From contig CANGNF010000025.1 of NCBI GenBank assembly GCA_947455205.1, forward strand, positions 1 to 64,000: a DNA stretch of 64,000 nucleotides, read 5' to 3'. Shown piece by piece: positions 53,036-62,518 of this stretch. Both the position numbers and the translations under genes were made by a program. The notes beneath the pieces were generated by a model. That model had not been told where the DNA came from, searched no databases, and saw only the letters and a program-made list of their open reading frames with translations. The stretch is from Acetobacteraceae bacterium. GTDB lineage: Bacteria > Pseudomonadota > Alphaproteobacteria > Acetobacterales > Acetobacteraceae. Positions within the stretch are counted from its first letter, which is position 1; each line of letters begins with the position of its first letter.

Positions 53036-54099
53036 GCGGCCTCATCCTTCGTGTCGTTGGCGGCCGGCGGGGCCGAGACGCGCAGCCGGGGCAGCGCCTC
53101 CGGGTGCTCGCGGCTCAGCCATTCCACCAGGCGCTCGCGCATCGCGCAGCGCAGGTCGAACATCTGGCCGGCATTGGCGGCGCTGAGCAGCACGCGAACC
53201 TCCATGCAGCGCTCCTTCATGTCGGTCACCTGCACGCCGCAGACCCGCTGGTCCCATTGCGGCAGGCCCTGGATGATGCGGCTCACCTCGGCCCGCACCG
53301 CCGCGACCGGCACGCCATAGTCCAGGTACAGCATCACGCTGTCCAGCAGTTGGCTGCTGTTCTTGGTCCAGTTCAGCAGCGGCTTTTCCAGCAGGTAGCT
53401 CAGCGGCAGGATCAGGCTGCGCTGGTCCCAGGTGGCGATGGTCACGTAGGTGGAGGTGATCGCCTCGACATGGCCGAACACGCCCTCCACCACCACCGCG
53501 TCGCCGATCCGCACCGGCTGGGTGACCGCGATCTGCAACCCCGCCAGCAGGCTGGAGACCGCCGGCCGCGCCGCCAGGCCGGCGACGATGCCGGCGACGC
53601 CGGCCGAGGCGAACAGCGACAGGCCGACGGTGCGCACGGCCGGGATGGCGGTGAGCACGAAGCCGATGGTCAAGGCGATGCCGGCAGCCACCGTGATGCG
53701 GCGGAACACGGTGAGTTGCGTGGTGCGGCGGCGGGCGTGGAACTCGTCCTCCCCGGTGGCCTGGGCGCGGTCCAGGTAGGCGTCGAAGATCGCCGCCGCC
53801 ATGCGGGTGATGGTCCAGCCCAGCGCGGCGGCCAGCGCCAGGCCCAGCAACCGGCCGATGGCGCCGGCGGCGGTGTTGGTCAGCCCGGAATCAGGCAGCA
53901 CCGCCACGATGGCCAGCAGCGCCACCACGGCGCGCAGCGGCCGCCGGGCGCCCTGGGTCACGCGGCGCAGCACGGGGGCGAATTCGGCGCGCAGCACCCT
54001 GTCCAGCAGCGCCTGCACCACCGTCAGCACCGCCACCGCCAGGGCGGGGGCGGCTAGCAGGATCAGCGTGGTCGCGAGCCAGGGCGGCAGGTTGTGCAT
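53032..54099 (-). CDS. MscS-family mechanosensitive channel
   Basis: The 355-residue inner-membrane protein has four to five helices, then the MscS pore helix SLFASAGVAGIVAGLAARPAVSSLLAGLQIAVTQPVRIGD with its Gly/Ala rhythm. The cytoplasmic beta-domain follows (VVVEGVFGHVEAITSTYVTIATWDQRSLILPLSYLLEKPLLNWT in blocks) and a C-terminal alpha/beta part. Such channels release solutes during osmotic downshock. Coupling to the esterase gene by overlap is notable but has no clear meaning. The ATG is near the first helix and is divergent from the EVE-like gene. Confidence 0.9.
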   Translation of the reverse strand: MHNLPPWLATTLILLAAPALAVAVLTVVQALLDRVLRAEFAPVLRRVTQGARRPLRAVVALLAIVAVLPDSGLTNTAAGAIGRLLGLALAAALGWTITRMAAAIFDAYLDRAQATGEDEFHARRRTTQLTVFRRITVAAGIALTIGFVLTAIPAVRTVGLSLFASAGVAGIVAGLAARPAVSSLLAGLQIAVTQPVRIGDAVVVEGVFGHVEAITSTYVTIATWDQRSLILPLSYLLEKPLLNWTKNSSQLLDSVMLYLDYGVPVAAVRAEVSRIIQGLPQWDQRVCGVQVTDMKERCMEVRVLLSAANAGQMFDLRCAMRERLVEWLSREHPEALPRLRVSAPPAANDTKDEAA

Positions 54100-54233
54100 G
54101 CGGGCGTCCTTCGGGCGGTGATGCCCGGGGAACGCGGCGGGGCGACAAAGGCTGCGGCGCGCCGGCGGCCGTGCGGGAACGCCGGCGGCGGTTGGGCTTT
54201 GAGGGCGCAACCGCAACCGCAGGGGCTGCACCG

Positions 54234-54716
54234 ATGCGCGCGTTCTGGCTGACCTACCGAGAAGCTTCCCCCGAGGAACCCCAGGGCTGGCCGCTGGTGG
54301 AGCTGCGCCGGCTGATCCGCCGGTTCGAGGTGAACCCGGCGGTGACCACGGCCTGGTGGCGCCTGGCCGAGCACGGCGCCGCCCGGATCGGCGACCGGGT
54401 CTACTTGTTCCGCCAGGGCAAGGGGCCGCGCGGCATCTTCGGCAGCGGGCACATCGTGGCGGCGCCGGCACCGCCGGGGGGCGACGACCGGGCGGCCGGC
54501 GGCATGGGCTGCCGCATCCGCTTCGACCGGCTGGTGGACCCCTGGGCCCGCATGCTGGTGCCGCTGGAGAGCGCCGCCGAGTTTTTGCCGGCGTCCCTGG
54601 TGCAGGCGGCCGCGAGCGGCGTCGTGGTGCCGCCGGCGCTGGTGCCGGCGATCGAGGGGCTGCTGGCGGCCGCGCCGGGCCGCGCGCCGCAGCCGGAATC
54701 GCGCGGCGCGGCCTGA
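54234..54716 (+). CDS. EVE/PUA-like domain protein
   Basis: The 160-residue protein has the compact pattern of EVE domains: a first strand FWLTYREASP, a Trp-containing helix (TTAWWRLAEHGAARIGDRVYLFRQGKGPRGIFGSGHI in blocks) and a later strand RIRFDRLVDPW. EVE domains bind modified bases in RNA or DNA and often occur with modification or restriction systems; no such genes are adjacent. The length suits a stand-alone EVE protein. The C-terminus is Ala/Pro-rich and probably disordered. The assignment is from pattern, so confidence is moderate. Confidence 0.65.
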   Translation: MRAFWLTYREASPEEPQGWPLVELRRLIRRFEVNPAVTTAWWRLAEHGAARIGDRVYLFRQGKGPRGIFGSGHIVAAPAPPGGDDRAAGGMGCRIRFDRLVDPWARMLVPLESAAEFLPASLVQAAASGVVVPPALVPAIEGLLAAAPGRAPQPESRGAA

Positions 54717-54761
54717 CGCGGGCCGGTCCTCGGCGGCCGGCGGGGCTTCAGCCGGCCGGGG

Positions 54762-55688
54762 TCATGGGGCGGCCCCCGGCGCATAGGCCAGGATCGCCGC
54801 GGCCAGGTCCTCGCCGGCCCAGCCGACGCTCTTGAACACCGTCACCTCCGCCGCATCGGTCCGGCCGGGGGCCTCGCCGCGGCACAGCTCGGCCAGGTCG
54901 GCGGCGATGTGGTCGGCGGTGAAGGCGCCCTCGGCCATGGCCTGGACGATGTCGCCGGCCTCCGCCAGGCAGCCGGGGCGGGTATCCACCACCAGCCGGC
55001 CGCCGGCCAGCAGCGCGGCATCGGCCTCCCGCATGGTCGGGCGGAAGGCGCCCACCAGGTCCACATGGGTGCCGGGCGAGACCTGGGCGCCTAGGATCAG
55101 CGGGGTCTGCGCCAGGGTGGCGGCGCTGACGATGTCGTAGCCCGCCGGGTCGGCAGTGGCGGTGGCGCGGGCCGGCAGGCCATGGGCGGCGAGTCGCGCG
55201 GCCAGGGCGGCGGCCTGCTCCGGCCGGCGGGCCCAGATCGCCACCTCCTCCAGCGGAAAGTGGCTGGCATGGGCCTCCGCCAGCGCGGCGGCCACCTTGC
55301 CGGCGCCCAGCACCAGCAGGCGGCGGCTGTCCGGCCGGGCCAGATACTGCGCGGCCAGCAGGCTGGCGGCGGCGGTGCGCCGGTCGGTCAGCTCCCCGCC
55401 ATCCAGCAGGGCCAGCGGCACGCCGGTCTCGGCGGCCGAGAGCAGGTAGGCGGCGTGCACCGCCTTCAGGCCCTGGGCGGCGTTGCCGGGGGCGACATGG
55501 ACGATCTTGACGCCGGTATACGAACCTTCCTGCCAGGCCGGCATCAGCAGCAGCATGGTGTCGGCGCCCACGGGGTGGCGGTGGCGCAGCGGCGCCTCGC
55601 AGCCACGGCGGAACATGGCCGCCAGGGCCTGGACCAATTCCGGCCAGGGCAGCCGGCGGCGGAGTTCCGCTGCCTCGATCATTTGCAT
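54762..55688 (-). CDS. Ornithine cyclodeaminase/mu-crystallin family protein
   Basis: The 308-residue product shows the NAD-binding loop VLGAGKVAAAL at about 126-136, the conserved K61 in GVKIVHVAPGN and the TDRRTAAAS motif near 101-109. The family includes ornithine cyclodeaminase, alanine dehydrogenase of archaea, ketimine reductases and DauB, the partner of D-arginine dehydrogenase. ATG 55688 has GGAAG seven bases before it. It is divergent from the general amino-acid importer aapJQMP, and a DauA-like gene lies 13 kb away, which together point to amino-acid catabolism. Confidence 0.86.
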   Translation of the reverse strand: MQMIEAAELRRRLPWPELVQALAAMFRRGCEAPLRHRHPVGADTMLLLMPAWQEGSYTGVKIVHVAPGNAAQGLKAVHAAYLLSAAETGVPLALLDGGELTDRRTAAASLLAAQYLARPDSRRLLVLGAGKVAAALAEAHASHFPLEEVAIWARRPEQAAALAARLAAHGLPARATATADPAGYDIVSAATLAQTPLILGAQVSPGTHVDLVGAFRPTMREADAALLAGGRLVVDTRPGCLAEAGDIVQAMAEGAFTADHIAADLAELCRGEAPGRTDAAEVTVFKSVGWAGEDLAAAILAYAPGAAP

Positions 55689-55770
55689 GCAACTGCTTCC
55701 TTTCGTGGCAATCTGGCCGCAGGCCGGGGGTAATCGGCGCATTGCGCTGGGAACATGGCTGGCGCACCAA

Positions 55771-55800
55771 TTGCTCATAACACCCTGGTCAACCTATACC
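55771..55800 (+). promoter_or_regulatory. Candidate promoter of aapJ
   Basis: TTGCTC (55771-55776) and TATACC (55795-55800) are separated by 18 bp in a locally A/T-richer spot, 52 bp before the aapJ start. The fit to the general -35/-10 pattern is moderate. Confidence 0.35.
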
Positions 55801-55851
55801 GGTCCGGGGCCGTCGGGTCTTTGCCCGGTGGTGAAACAAGGAGACGCGTAG

Positions 55852-56901
55852 ATGCTGGCCTTCGGCCAACACTTCCGCCGTGCGCTCGGCGCGCTGGCAT
55901 TGCTGGGTGCCGCGGCGCTGCCCGGCCAGGCGCAGGCGCAGCAGGCGCCGGCCAATACGCTGGATGCCATCCGCGCCCGCGGCGCGGTGATCTGCGGCGT
56001 CAACACCGGCCTGGCCGGATTCGCCCAGCCGGACAGCCAGGGCGTCTGGCGCGGCTTCGACATCGATTATTGCCGCAGCATCGCCGCCGCCATCTTCGGC
56101 GACGCCAGCAAGGTGCGCTATGTGCCGACCACGGCGCAGTCCCGCTTCACCGCGCTGCAATCCGGCGAAGTGGACGTGCTGTTCCGCAACACCACCTGGA
56201 CGCTGAGCCGCGATACCTCGCTGGGCCTGGATTTCCCGGCGGTGAATTTCTACGACGGGCAGGGCTTCATGGTGAAGAAGTCGGCCGGCGTGACCAGCGC
56301 CAGCCAGCTGAACGGCGCCACCATCTGCGTGCAGCCGGGCACCACCACGGAACAGAACCTGACCGACTGGGCCCGCGCCAACCGCATCCAGTTCACCCCC
56401 GTGGTGATCGAGCGGCTGGAGGAAGTGGTCGCGGCCTATGTCGCCGGCCGCTGCGACGCCTACACCACGGACGCCTCCGGCCTGGCCGCCACGCGCAGCG
56501 CGCAGCCGAAGCCGGATGACCACGTGATCCTGCCGGAAGTGATCAGCAAGGAGCCGCTGGGCCCGGCAGTGCGCCAGGGCGATGCGCGCTTCGCCGACAT
56601 CGTCCGCTGGAGCCACTACGCCGTGCTGGTGGCGGAGGAGCTGAACATCACCGCGGCCACCGCCGACCAGGCGCTGGCCAGCGACCAGCGGCCGGAAGCG
56701 CTGCGCCTGCTGGGCAAGACCGGCGACCTCGGCAAGATGCTGGGGCTGGACAATGCCTGGGCGCTGCACATCATCAAGGCCGTGGGCAACTATGGCGAAA
56801 TCTTCGCCCGCCACCTGGCGCCGATCGGCCTGCAGCGGGCCCGCAGCCCGAACGCCATGTACACCCAGGGCGGCCTGCAATACGCGCCGCCCTTCCGCTG
56901 A
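55852..56901 (+). CDS. aapJ: General L-amino-acid ABC transporter binding protein
   Basis: AapJ is the periplasmic receptor of a broad amino-acid importer. The 349-residue product has a leader (1-29, ending AQAQ) and the family segments GAVICGVNTGLAGFAQPDSQG, GFDIDYCRSIAAAIFGD, FRNTTWTLSRDTSLGLDF and CVQPGTTTEQNL. The last blocks (NYGEIFARHLAPIGL, NAMYTQGGLQYAPP) are specific for AapJ/BztA proteins. It leads the operon. The hairpin right behind its stop explains how it could be made in excess over the permeases. Confidence 0.94.
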   Translation: MLAFGQHFRRALGALALLGAAALPGQAQAQQAPANTLDAIRARGAVICGVNTGLAGFAQPDSQGVWRGFDIDYCRSIAAAIFGDASKVRYVPTTAQSRFTALQSGEVDVLFRNTTWTLSRDTSLGLDFPAVNFYDGQGFMVKKSAGVTSASQLNGATICVQPGTTTEQNLTDWARANRIQFTPVVIERLEEVVAAYVAGRCDAYTTDASGLAATRSAQPKPDDHVILPEVISKEPLGPAVRQGDARFADIVRWSHYAVLVAEELNITAATADQALASDQRPEALRLLGKTGDLGKMLGLDNAWALHIIKAVGNYGEIFARHLAPIGLQRARSPNAMYTQGGLQYAPPFR

Positions 56902-56913
56902 GCCACGCGTAAC

Positions 56914-56944
56914 GGCCGGGGCGCGGTGCCCCGGCCATCTTTTT
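56914..56944 (+). terminator. Intrinsic terminator/attenuator between aapJ and aapQ
   Basis: A perfect 9-bp stem GGCCGGGGC / GCCCCGGCC (56914-56922, 56928-56936) with a 5-nt loop is followed by A, then TCTTTTT (56938-56944). It is a strong terminator inside the operon and should reduce expression of aapQMP relative to aapJ. Confidence 0.88.
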
Positions 56945-56966
56945 GCCTGACGGGGGTTACCCGGGA

Positions 56967-58169
56967 ATGTCCCAGACCAGCATAGACCCCCGCAGCCTGC
57001 GGGCGCCGCCGAAGCGACCGATCAAGCTCAGTTGGTCGGATGAGCGGGTGCGCGGCATCTTCTGGCAGGTGGTGGTTGTCGGCATCGTCGTCAGCATGGT
57101 CTGGTGGCTGTGGTCCAACACGGTCCACAACCTGGAGGTCCGGCGCATCGCCACCGGCTTCGGCTTCCTCGGCCGGGAAGCCGGGCTGCCGATCGCCGAG
57201 AGCCTCATCGACTACAACCCGACCAACAGCTACCTGCGGGCGCTGATGGTCGGCCTGCTGAACACGCTGAAGGTCGCCGTCGTCGGCATCATCCTGGCGA
57301 CCGTCTTCGGCACGCTGATCGGCATCGCCAGGCTGTCGAAAAACTGGGTGCTGCGGACGCTCTCGGCCACCTATGTGGAGGTTATCCGCGACCTGCCGCT
57401 GCTGCTGCAGCTGCTGTTCTGGTACGCGATCCTGCAGGGCCTGCCCGGGCCGCGCCAGGCGCTGCACCCGGCGGAAGGCGTGTTCCTGTCCAACCGCGGG
57501 CTGAAGCTGCCGTGGATCCAGTGGGAAGGCGCGCATTCCCTGGCGCTGGTGGCCTTCCTGCTCGGCCTGGTCGCCACCATCATGTATCGCCGCCAGGCGC
57601 TGGCCAAGCAGATCGCCGATGGCGTGCCGCGCGCGGTGTGGCCGGTGGCGCTGGTCTGCCTGGTGGCGCTGCCGCTGGCCGCCTGGGCCGCGCTGGGCGC
57701 GCCCTTCACGCCGGATATCCCCGCGCTGCGCGGCTTCAACTTCCAGGGCGGGCTGACGCTGTCGCCGGAATACTTCGCGCTGCTGGCCGGGCTGGTGATG
57801 TACACCGCCGGCTTCATCGCCGAGATCGTGCGCGCCGGCATCCAGGCGGTGCCGAACGGCCAGCGGGAAGCCGCCCAGGCGCTGGGCCTGCGGCCCGGCG
57901 CGGTGCTGCGGCTGGTGGTGCTGCCCCAGGCGCTGCGCGTCATCGTGCCGCCGATGACCAGCCAGTACCTCAACATCACCAAGAACAGCTCGCTGGCGGT
58001 GGCCATCGGCTACCAGGACATCGTCTCCATCGCCAACACCACGCTGAACCAGACGGGACAGGCGATCGAGGGCATCGCCATCATCATGCTGGTCTACCTG
58101 ACCATCAGCCTGTCGATCAGCGGGTTCATGAACTGGTACAATGCGCGCATCGCGCTGGTGGAGCGCTGA
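56967..58169 (+). CDS. aapQ: General L-amino-acid ABC transporter permease AapQ
   Basis: The 400-residue permease is longer than ordinary amino-acid permeases, as AapQ and BztB proteins are. It has an N-terminal extension with the first helix, a paired-helix core and the EAA loop REAAQALGLRPGAVLRLVVLPQALR. Segments SATYVEVIRDLPLLLQLLFWY and FNFQGGLTLSPEYFALLAGL are typical. ATG 56967 is preferred over an ATG-poor upstream extension. It follows aapJ after the attenuator hairpin and is next to aapM. Confidence 0.93.
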   Translation: MSQTSIDPRSLRAPPKRPIKLSWSDERVRGIFWQVVVVGIVVSMVWWLWSNTVHNLEVRRIATGFGFLGREAGLPIAESLIDYNPTNSYLRALMVGLLNTLKVAVVGIILATVFGTLIGIARLSKNWVLRTLSATYVEVIRDLPLLLQLLFWYAILQGLPGPRQALHPAEGVFLSNRGLKLPWIQWEGAHSLALVAFLLGLVATIMYRRQALAKQIADGVPRAVWPVALVCLVALPLAAWAALGAPFTPDIPALRGFNFQGGLTLSPEYFALLAGLVMYTAGFIAEIVRAGIQAVPNGQREAAQALGLRPGAVLRLVVLPQALRVIVPPMTSQYLNITKNSSLAVAIGYQDIVSIANTTLNQTGQAIEGIAIIMLVYLTISLSISGFMNWYNARIALVER

Positions 58170-58172
58170 GCC

Positions 58173-59282
58173 ATGAGTGATGCCGCCATCCCGACGCCGG
58201 CCCGCCCGGCGCCCATCACCCTGGTCGGGCCCATCGCCTGGGTCCGCAACAACCTGTTCTCCGGCTGGATCTCCGGCCTGATCAGCCTGGTGCTGCTGTT
58301 CCTGATCGTGAAGTGGGCGCTGGGCTTCATCGAATGGGGCGTCATCAACGCCGTCTGGTCGGTGCCCAACAACCAGACCCAGGCCTGCCGCGACCTGCGC
58401 GGCACCGGCGCCTGCTGGGCGGTTATCACGGAAAAGCACCGCTTCATCCTGTTCGGCACCTACCCGTATGAGGAGCAGTGGCGCGCCTTCCTCAGCATCC
58501 TGATCTTCAGCGGGCTGTTCATCGTCTCGGCCATGCGCAGCTTTTGGCGGAAGGAACTGGCACTGGTCTGGATCGGCGCGCTGACCGCGATCGGCGTGCT
58601 GATGTGGGGCGGCGTGCTGGGGCTGAACTACGTCCCGCAGGAGCGTTGGGGCGGCCTGGTCATCACCCTGATCCTGGCGACCTTCGGCCTCGCCTTCGCC
58701 TTCCCGCTCTCCATCCTGGTGGCGCTGGGCCGGCGCTCCCGCCTACCGGCGATCAAGGCGTTGTGCGTCATCTATGTGGAGTTGATCCGCGGCGTGCCGC
58801 TGATCTCCCTGCTGTTCATGGCCAGCGTGATGTTCCCGCTGTTCCTGCCGGAAGGCATGAACATCGACAAGCTGCTGCGCGCCCAGATCGCCATCATCCT
58901 TTTTGCCGGCGCATATTTGGCCGAGGTGGTCCGTGGTGGCCTGCAGACCCTGCCGCGCGGCCAGTATGAAGCGGCCGATGCGCTGGGGCTTTCCTACTGG
59001 AAGAAGACCGGCTTCATCGTGCTGCCGCAGGCGCTGCGGCTGGTGATCCCGCCGCTGGTCAACACCTTCATCGGTTTCTTCAAGGACACCTCGCTGGTGC
59101 TGATCATCGGCATCTTCGACCTGCTGACCGCCGGCAAGACCGCGATCATCGAGCCGGCCTGGCAGGGCTTCGGCATCGAGGTCTACCTGACCGTCGGCTT
59201 CATCTACTTCTGCTTCTGCTTCGCCATGTCGCGCTACAGCCAGAACCTGGAAGCCGAACTCAACCGCCACCGCGTGCGCTAG
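58173..59282 (+). CDS. aapM: General L-amino-acid ABC transporter permease AapM
   Basis: The 369-residue inner-membrane protein forms the second channel half with AapQ. It shows the insertion with paired cysteines typical of AapM (QACRDLRGTGACWAVI), the segment AIKALCVIYVELIRGVPLISLLF and the EAA loop YEAADALGLSYWKKTGFIVLPQALR. It starts 3 bp after the aapQ stop. The C-terminus SRYSQNLEAELNRHRVR is the usual end of this family. Confidence 0.93.
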   Translation: MSDAAIPTPARPAPITLVGPIAWVRNNLFSGWISGLISLVLLFLIVKWALGFIEWGVINAVWSVPNNQTQACRDLRGTGACWAVITEKHRFILFGTYPYEEQWRAFLSILIFSGLFIVSAMRSFWRKELALVWIGALTAIGVLMWGGVLGLNYVPQERWGGLVITLILATFGLAFAFPLSILVALGRRSRLPAIKALCVIYVELIRGVPLISLLFMASVMFPLFLPEGMNIDKLLRAQIAIILFAGAYLAEVVRGGLQTLPRGQYEAADALGLSYWKKTGFIVLPQALRLVIPPLVNTFIGFFKDTSLVLIIGIFDLLTAGKTAIIEPAWQGFGIEVYLTVGFIYFCFCFAMSRYSQNLEAELNRHRVR

Positions 59283-59291
59283 GAGATTGTG

Positions 59292-60077
59292 ATGAGCAAC
59301 ACCATGGAAGCCGTCGCCTCCGCCGCCCGCGCGGACGCCCCGCCCGCGATCATGCTGGACAAGGTCAACAAGTGGTACGGCGCCATGCACGTGCTGCGCG
59401 ACGTGTCGCTGAACGTGGCGCTGGGCGAACGCCTGGTGGTCTGCGGACCCTCCGGCAGCGGCAAGTCCACGCTGATCCGCTGCATCAACCGGCTGGAGAC
59501 GCACCAGGAAGGCAGCATCAAGGTCGATGGCATCGAACTGTCGGACGACCTGCGCGCGCTGGACGCCATCCGCCGCGAGGTCGGCATGGTGTTCCAGAGC
59601 TTCAACCTGTTCCCGCATCTGACGATCCTGGAGAACTGCACCCTGGCGCCCATCTGGGTGCGGCACATGCCCAAGGCGGAAGCCGAGGCGCTGGCCATGC
59701 AGTACCTGGAACGGGTGAAGATCCCGGAGCAGGCGAAGAAGTACCCGGGCCAGCTCTCGGGCGGCCAGCAGCAGCGCGTCGCCATCGCCCGGGCGCTGTG
59801 CATGAAGCCGAAGATCATGCTGTTCGACGAGCCGACCAGCGCGCTGGACCCCGAGATGATCAAGGAAGTGCTGGAGGTGATGGTCAGCCTGGCCGAGACC
59901 GGCATGACCATGGTCTGCGTGACGCATGAAATGGGCTTCGCCCGCCAGGTGGCCGACCGGGTGGTGTTCATGGACCGCGGCGAGATCGTCGAGCAGGGGC
60001 CGCCCGGCGAGATCTTCGAGAACCCGCGCACCGACCGGCTGAAACTGTTCCTGAGCCAGATTTTGCGGGGGCATTGA
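59292..60077 (+). CDS. aapP: General L-amino-acid ABC transporter ATPase AapP
   Basis: The 261-residue ATPase has Walker A GPSGSGKS at 52-59, the signature [14 protein letters not shown], Walker [13 protein letters not shown] and the switch [19 protein letters not shown]. High similarity of these blocks to polar amino-acid ATPases fits its place as the last gene of aapJQMP. A GTG at 59289, one codon earlier, is an alternative start; AGGAG at 59282-59286 is close to both. A 14-bp perfect palindrome (60081-60094) follows its stop. Confidence 0.94.
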   Translation: MSNTMEAVASAARADAPPAIMLDKVNKWYGAMHVLRDVSLNVALGERLVVCGPSGSGKSTLIRCINRLETHQEGSIKVDGIELSDDLRALDAIRREVGMVFQSFNLFPHLTILENCTLAPIWVRHMPKAEAEALAMQYLERVKIPEQAKKYPGQLSGGQQQRVAIARALCMKPKIMLFDEPTSALDPEMIKEVLEVMVSLAETGMTMVCVTHEMGFARQVADRVVFMDRGEIVEQGPPGEIFENPRTDRLKLFLSQILRGH

Positions 60078-60080
60078 TCG

Positions 60081-60094
60081 CCCGCCCGGGCGGG
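60081..60094. repeat. Perfect 14-bp palindrome after aapP
   Basis: CCCGCCC joined to GGGCGGG forms a loop-less dyad directly behind the aapP stop. It may be part of a transcript-end structure. No T-run follows. Confidence 0.4.
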
Positions 60095-60207
60095 ATCATG
60101 TCGCGCTTGCGTCCGAAATGCGGCGGGACTATGCCTCCGCGCCGCACAGGGGCCCCTCGGCCCGGGGCCTCTCGCCCCGGCCTCAGGGCATCCGCTCGGA
60201 GCCAGCC

Positions 60208-62103
60208 TTGAGCAAACCTGAAGCCGACCTGCCCCATGGCAAGGTTCGTCCCCTGACCTCGGCCGCCCTGCTCGGCGTTCTCGGGGTGGTCTATGGCGAC
60301 ATCGGTACCAGCCCGCTCTACGCGCTGCGCGCCGCGCTGCTGCACTTCTCCGCCGATGGCGTGGAGCGGTGGGAAATCCTCGGCATCCTGTCCCTGATCG
60401 TCTGGGCGCTGATCCTGACGGTGACGGTGAAGTACGTCTTCTTCGTGCTGCGGGCGGACAACCGCGGGGAAGGCGGCATCCTGGCGTTGATGGCGCTGGC
60501 CCAGCGCTGCGTCGGCACCGAGCGTGGGCGATGGATCGTGGCCATCATCGGCATCGTCGGCGCCTGCCTGTTCTTCGCCGATGGCACCATCACCCCGGCC
60601 ATTTCCGTGCTTTCGGCCATGGAAGGGCTGAAGATCATCTCCCCGCAATTCGAGGCGGTGATCATCCCCGGCTCGGTGGTGGTGCTGGTCCTGCTGTTCC
60701 TGGTGCAGTACCGCGGCACCGGCAGCATGGGCGCCATCTTCGGCCCCATCATGACGCTGTGGTTCGTCAGCCTGGGCGTGCTCGGCCTGATCGAGGTGAT
60801 CAGGGAGCCGGAGGTGCTGGTGGCGATCTCGCCTCACCATGCCGTGGCCTTCTGCATCGAGTACAGGATGGCCGCCTTCATCGCCTTCGGCTCGGTGGTG
60901 CTAGCGGTGACGGGGGCCGAGGCGCTGTATGCCGACATGGGGCATTTCGGCCGCCGGCCGATCGAGCTGGCCTGGCTGTTCCTGGTGCTGCCCGGCCTGG
61001 CGCTGAACTACCTGGGGCAGGGCGCGCTGCTGCTGTCCAACCCGGCGGCGCTGGAGAACCCGTTCTTCCTGCTGGCGCCGGACTGGCTGCGGCTGCCGCT
61101 GGTGGTGCTGGCCACGGCCGCCACCGTCATCGCCAGCCAGTCGATGATCTCGGGCGCCTATTCCATTGCCCGGCAATGCGTGCAGCTGGGCTTCCTGCCC
61201 CGCCTGGTGGTCAAGCACACCAGCGCCGAGGAGGAGGGGCAGATCTACCTGCCGCAGATCAACTTCGCCCTGCTGGCCGGCGTGCTGGTGCTGGTGCTGG
61301 CCTTTCATACCTCGGACGCGCTGGCCGCGGCCTATGGCATCGCGGTGACCGGCACCTTCGTCTGCACCTCCATCCTGGCGGTGCTGGTGTTCCGGGTGCA
61401 GTTCAAGTGGCCGGTGGCGAAGGTGGCGGCGGTGTTCGTGCCGCTGTTCCTGCTGGACCTGGCGTTCTTCGCCTCCAACCTGCTGAAGATCCCGGAAGGC
61501 GGCTGGGTGCCGCTGGTGCTGGGCGCCGCCATGTTCGGGCTGATGACCACCTGGAACCGCGGCCGCGGGTTGCTGTTTGCCCGCTTCCGCCAGGACAGCC
61601 TGCCGCTGAAATCCTTCCTGGCCCGGCTGCCGCAGTCCCGTACCATCCGGGTGCCCGGCATCGCGGTGTTCATGACCGGCCAGGCCGACTACGTGCCCGG
61701 CGCGCTGCTGCACAACCTGAAGCACAACAAGGTGCTGCATGAGCGCGTGCTGTTCGTGACCGTGCTGACCGAGGACATCCCCGAGGTTTCCGCCGCCCGC
61801 CGGCGCGAGGTGAGCGAGCTGGCGCCGGGCATCCACCGCGTCATCCTGCGCTACGGCTTCCATGAGAGCCCGCACATCCCGCGCGAGCTGGAAAGCCTGC
61901 GCGAGGCGGGGGTGGAGTTCGAGCAGATGCAGGCCAGCTACTTCCTGGGGCGGGAGACGGTGGTGGCCGCCGTGGTGCCCAAGATGAGCCGCTGGCGGCA
62001 ATGGGTGTTCACGCTGATGAGCCGGAACGCCGTGCCCGCGACCGAGTTCTTCCGCATCCCCTCCGACCGCGTGGTGGAACTGGGCGTGCGGGTGGCGATC
62101 TGA
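60208..62103 (+). CDS. kup: Low-affinity potassium transporter Kup
   Basis: Kup is a K+/H+ symporter of the inner membrane. From TTG 60208 it has 631 residues, the usual length, and 12 helices. Family segments are [19 protein letters not shown] near residue 22, [42 protein letters not shown] and [30 protein letters not shown] in blocks. The TTG is chosen because GGAG lies six bases before it, while an in-frame ATG at 60118 would add 30 residues of unrelated sequence. The C-terminal cytosolic domain ends at the expected [10 protein letters not shown]. Confidence 0.93.
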   Translation: MSKPEADLPHGKVRPLTSAALLGVLGVVYGDIGTSPLYALRAALLHFSADGVERWEILGILSLIVWALILTVTVKYVFFVLRADNRGEGGILALMALAQRCVGTERGRWIVAIIGIVGACLFFADGTITPAISVLSAMEGLKIISPQFEAVIIPGSVVVLVLLFLVQYRGTGSMGAIFGPIMTLWFVSLGVLGLIEVIREPEVLVAISPHHAVAFCIEYRMAAFIAFGSVVLAVTGAEALYADMGHFGRRPIELAWLFLVLPGLALNYLGQGALLLSNPAALENPFFLLAPDWLRLPLVVLATAATVIASQSMISGAYSIARQCVQLGFLPRLVVKHTSAEEEGQIYLPQINFALLAGVLVLVLAFHTSDALAAAYGIAVTGTFVCTSILAVLVFRVQFKWPVAKVAAVFVPLFLLDLAFFASNLLKIPEGGWVPLVLGAAMFGLMTTWNRGRGLLFARFRQDSLPLKSFLARLPQSRTIRVPGIAVFMTGQADYVPGALLHNLKHNKVLHERVLFVTVLTEDIPEVSAARRREVSELAPGIHRVILRYGFHESPHIPRELESLREAGVEFEQMQASYFLGRETVVAAVVPKMSRWRQWVFTLMSRNAVPATEFFRIPSDRVVELGVRVAI

Positions 62104-62140
62104 CGGAGTAGGCTGCGACCGGCTGTCGGAAAGGGCTGAG

Positions 62141-62506
62141 ATGCGGACGGTTTCACTGGTGTTGGCCTCGGGCCCCGGCTTTCCCATGGGCAGCGCCGAG
62201 CACCGCTATGAGCTGACCCTGCGACTGGACCCCACCAGCCGGCTGAACCCGGAGCTGTGGTACGCCGACCCTGCGCCCTGGCCGGTGCAGCGCTGCTGGC
62301 CTGGCATGCCGCCCCGCCCCGGCACCGTGCAGCACGACGAGGAAACCGGCTGGTCGATGCATTTCGACCCGCGGCCGGAGGTGGCGGGCGATCCCTCGCT
62401 GCATTGCCGGCTGCTGACCACGCCCTTCCTGCGGCCGGGCGAGTACATCACGGTGCAGGAACCGGACGGGGTGGAGTACGGCTACCGCATCGTCCAGGTG
62501 GTCTGA
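62141..62506 (+). CDS. Hypothetical 121-residue protein
   Basis: I do not recognise this protein. It has no leader or membrane segment. Notable stretches are GPGFPMGSAEHRYELTLRLDP at the N-terminus, WYADPAPWPVQRCWPG, an acidic-aromatic HDEETGWSMHFDPRPE and a final RPGEYITVQEPDGVEYGYRIV strand pair. The pattern suggests a small beta-rich fold. It follows kup by 37 bp in the same direction and may be co-transcribed. No function can be assigned. Confidence 0.68.
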   Translation: MRTVSLVLASGPGFPMGSAEHRYELTLRLDPTSRLNPELWYADPAPWPVQRCWPGMPPRPGTVQHDEETGWSMHFDPRPEVAGDPSLHCRLLTTPFLRPGEYITVQEPDGVEYGYRIVQVV

Positions 62507-62518
62507 CCCAGGCGGGCG

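Noticed and set aside
60118-60207. An ATG start for kup 90 bp upstream
   Set aside because: It would add 30 residues unlike any Kup N-terminus and has no ribosome site; TTG 60208 has GGAG at good spacing and gives the normal length.
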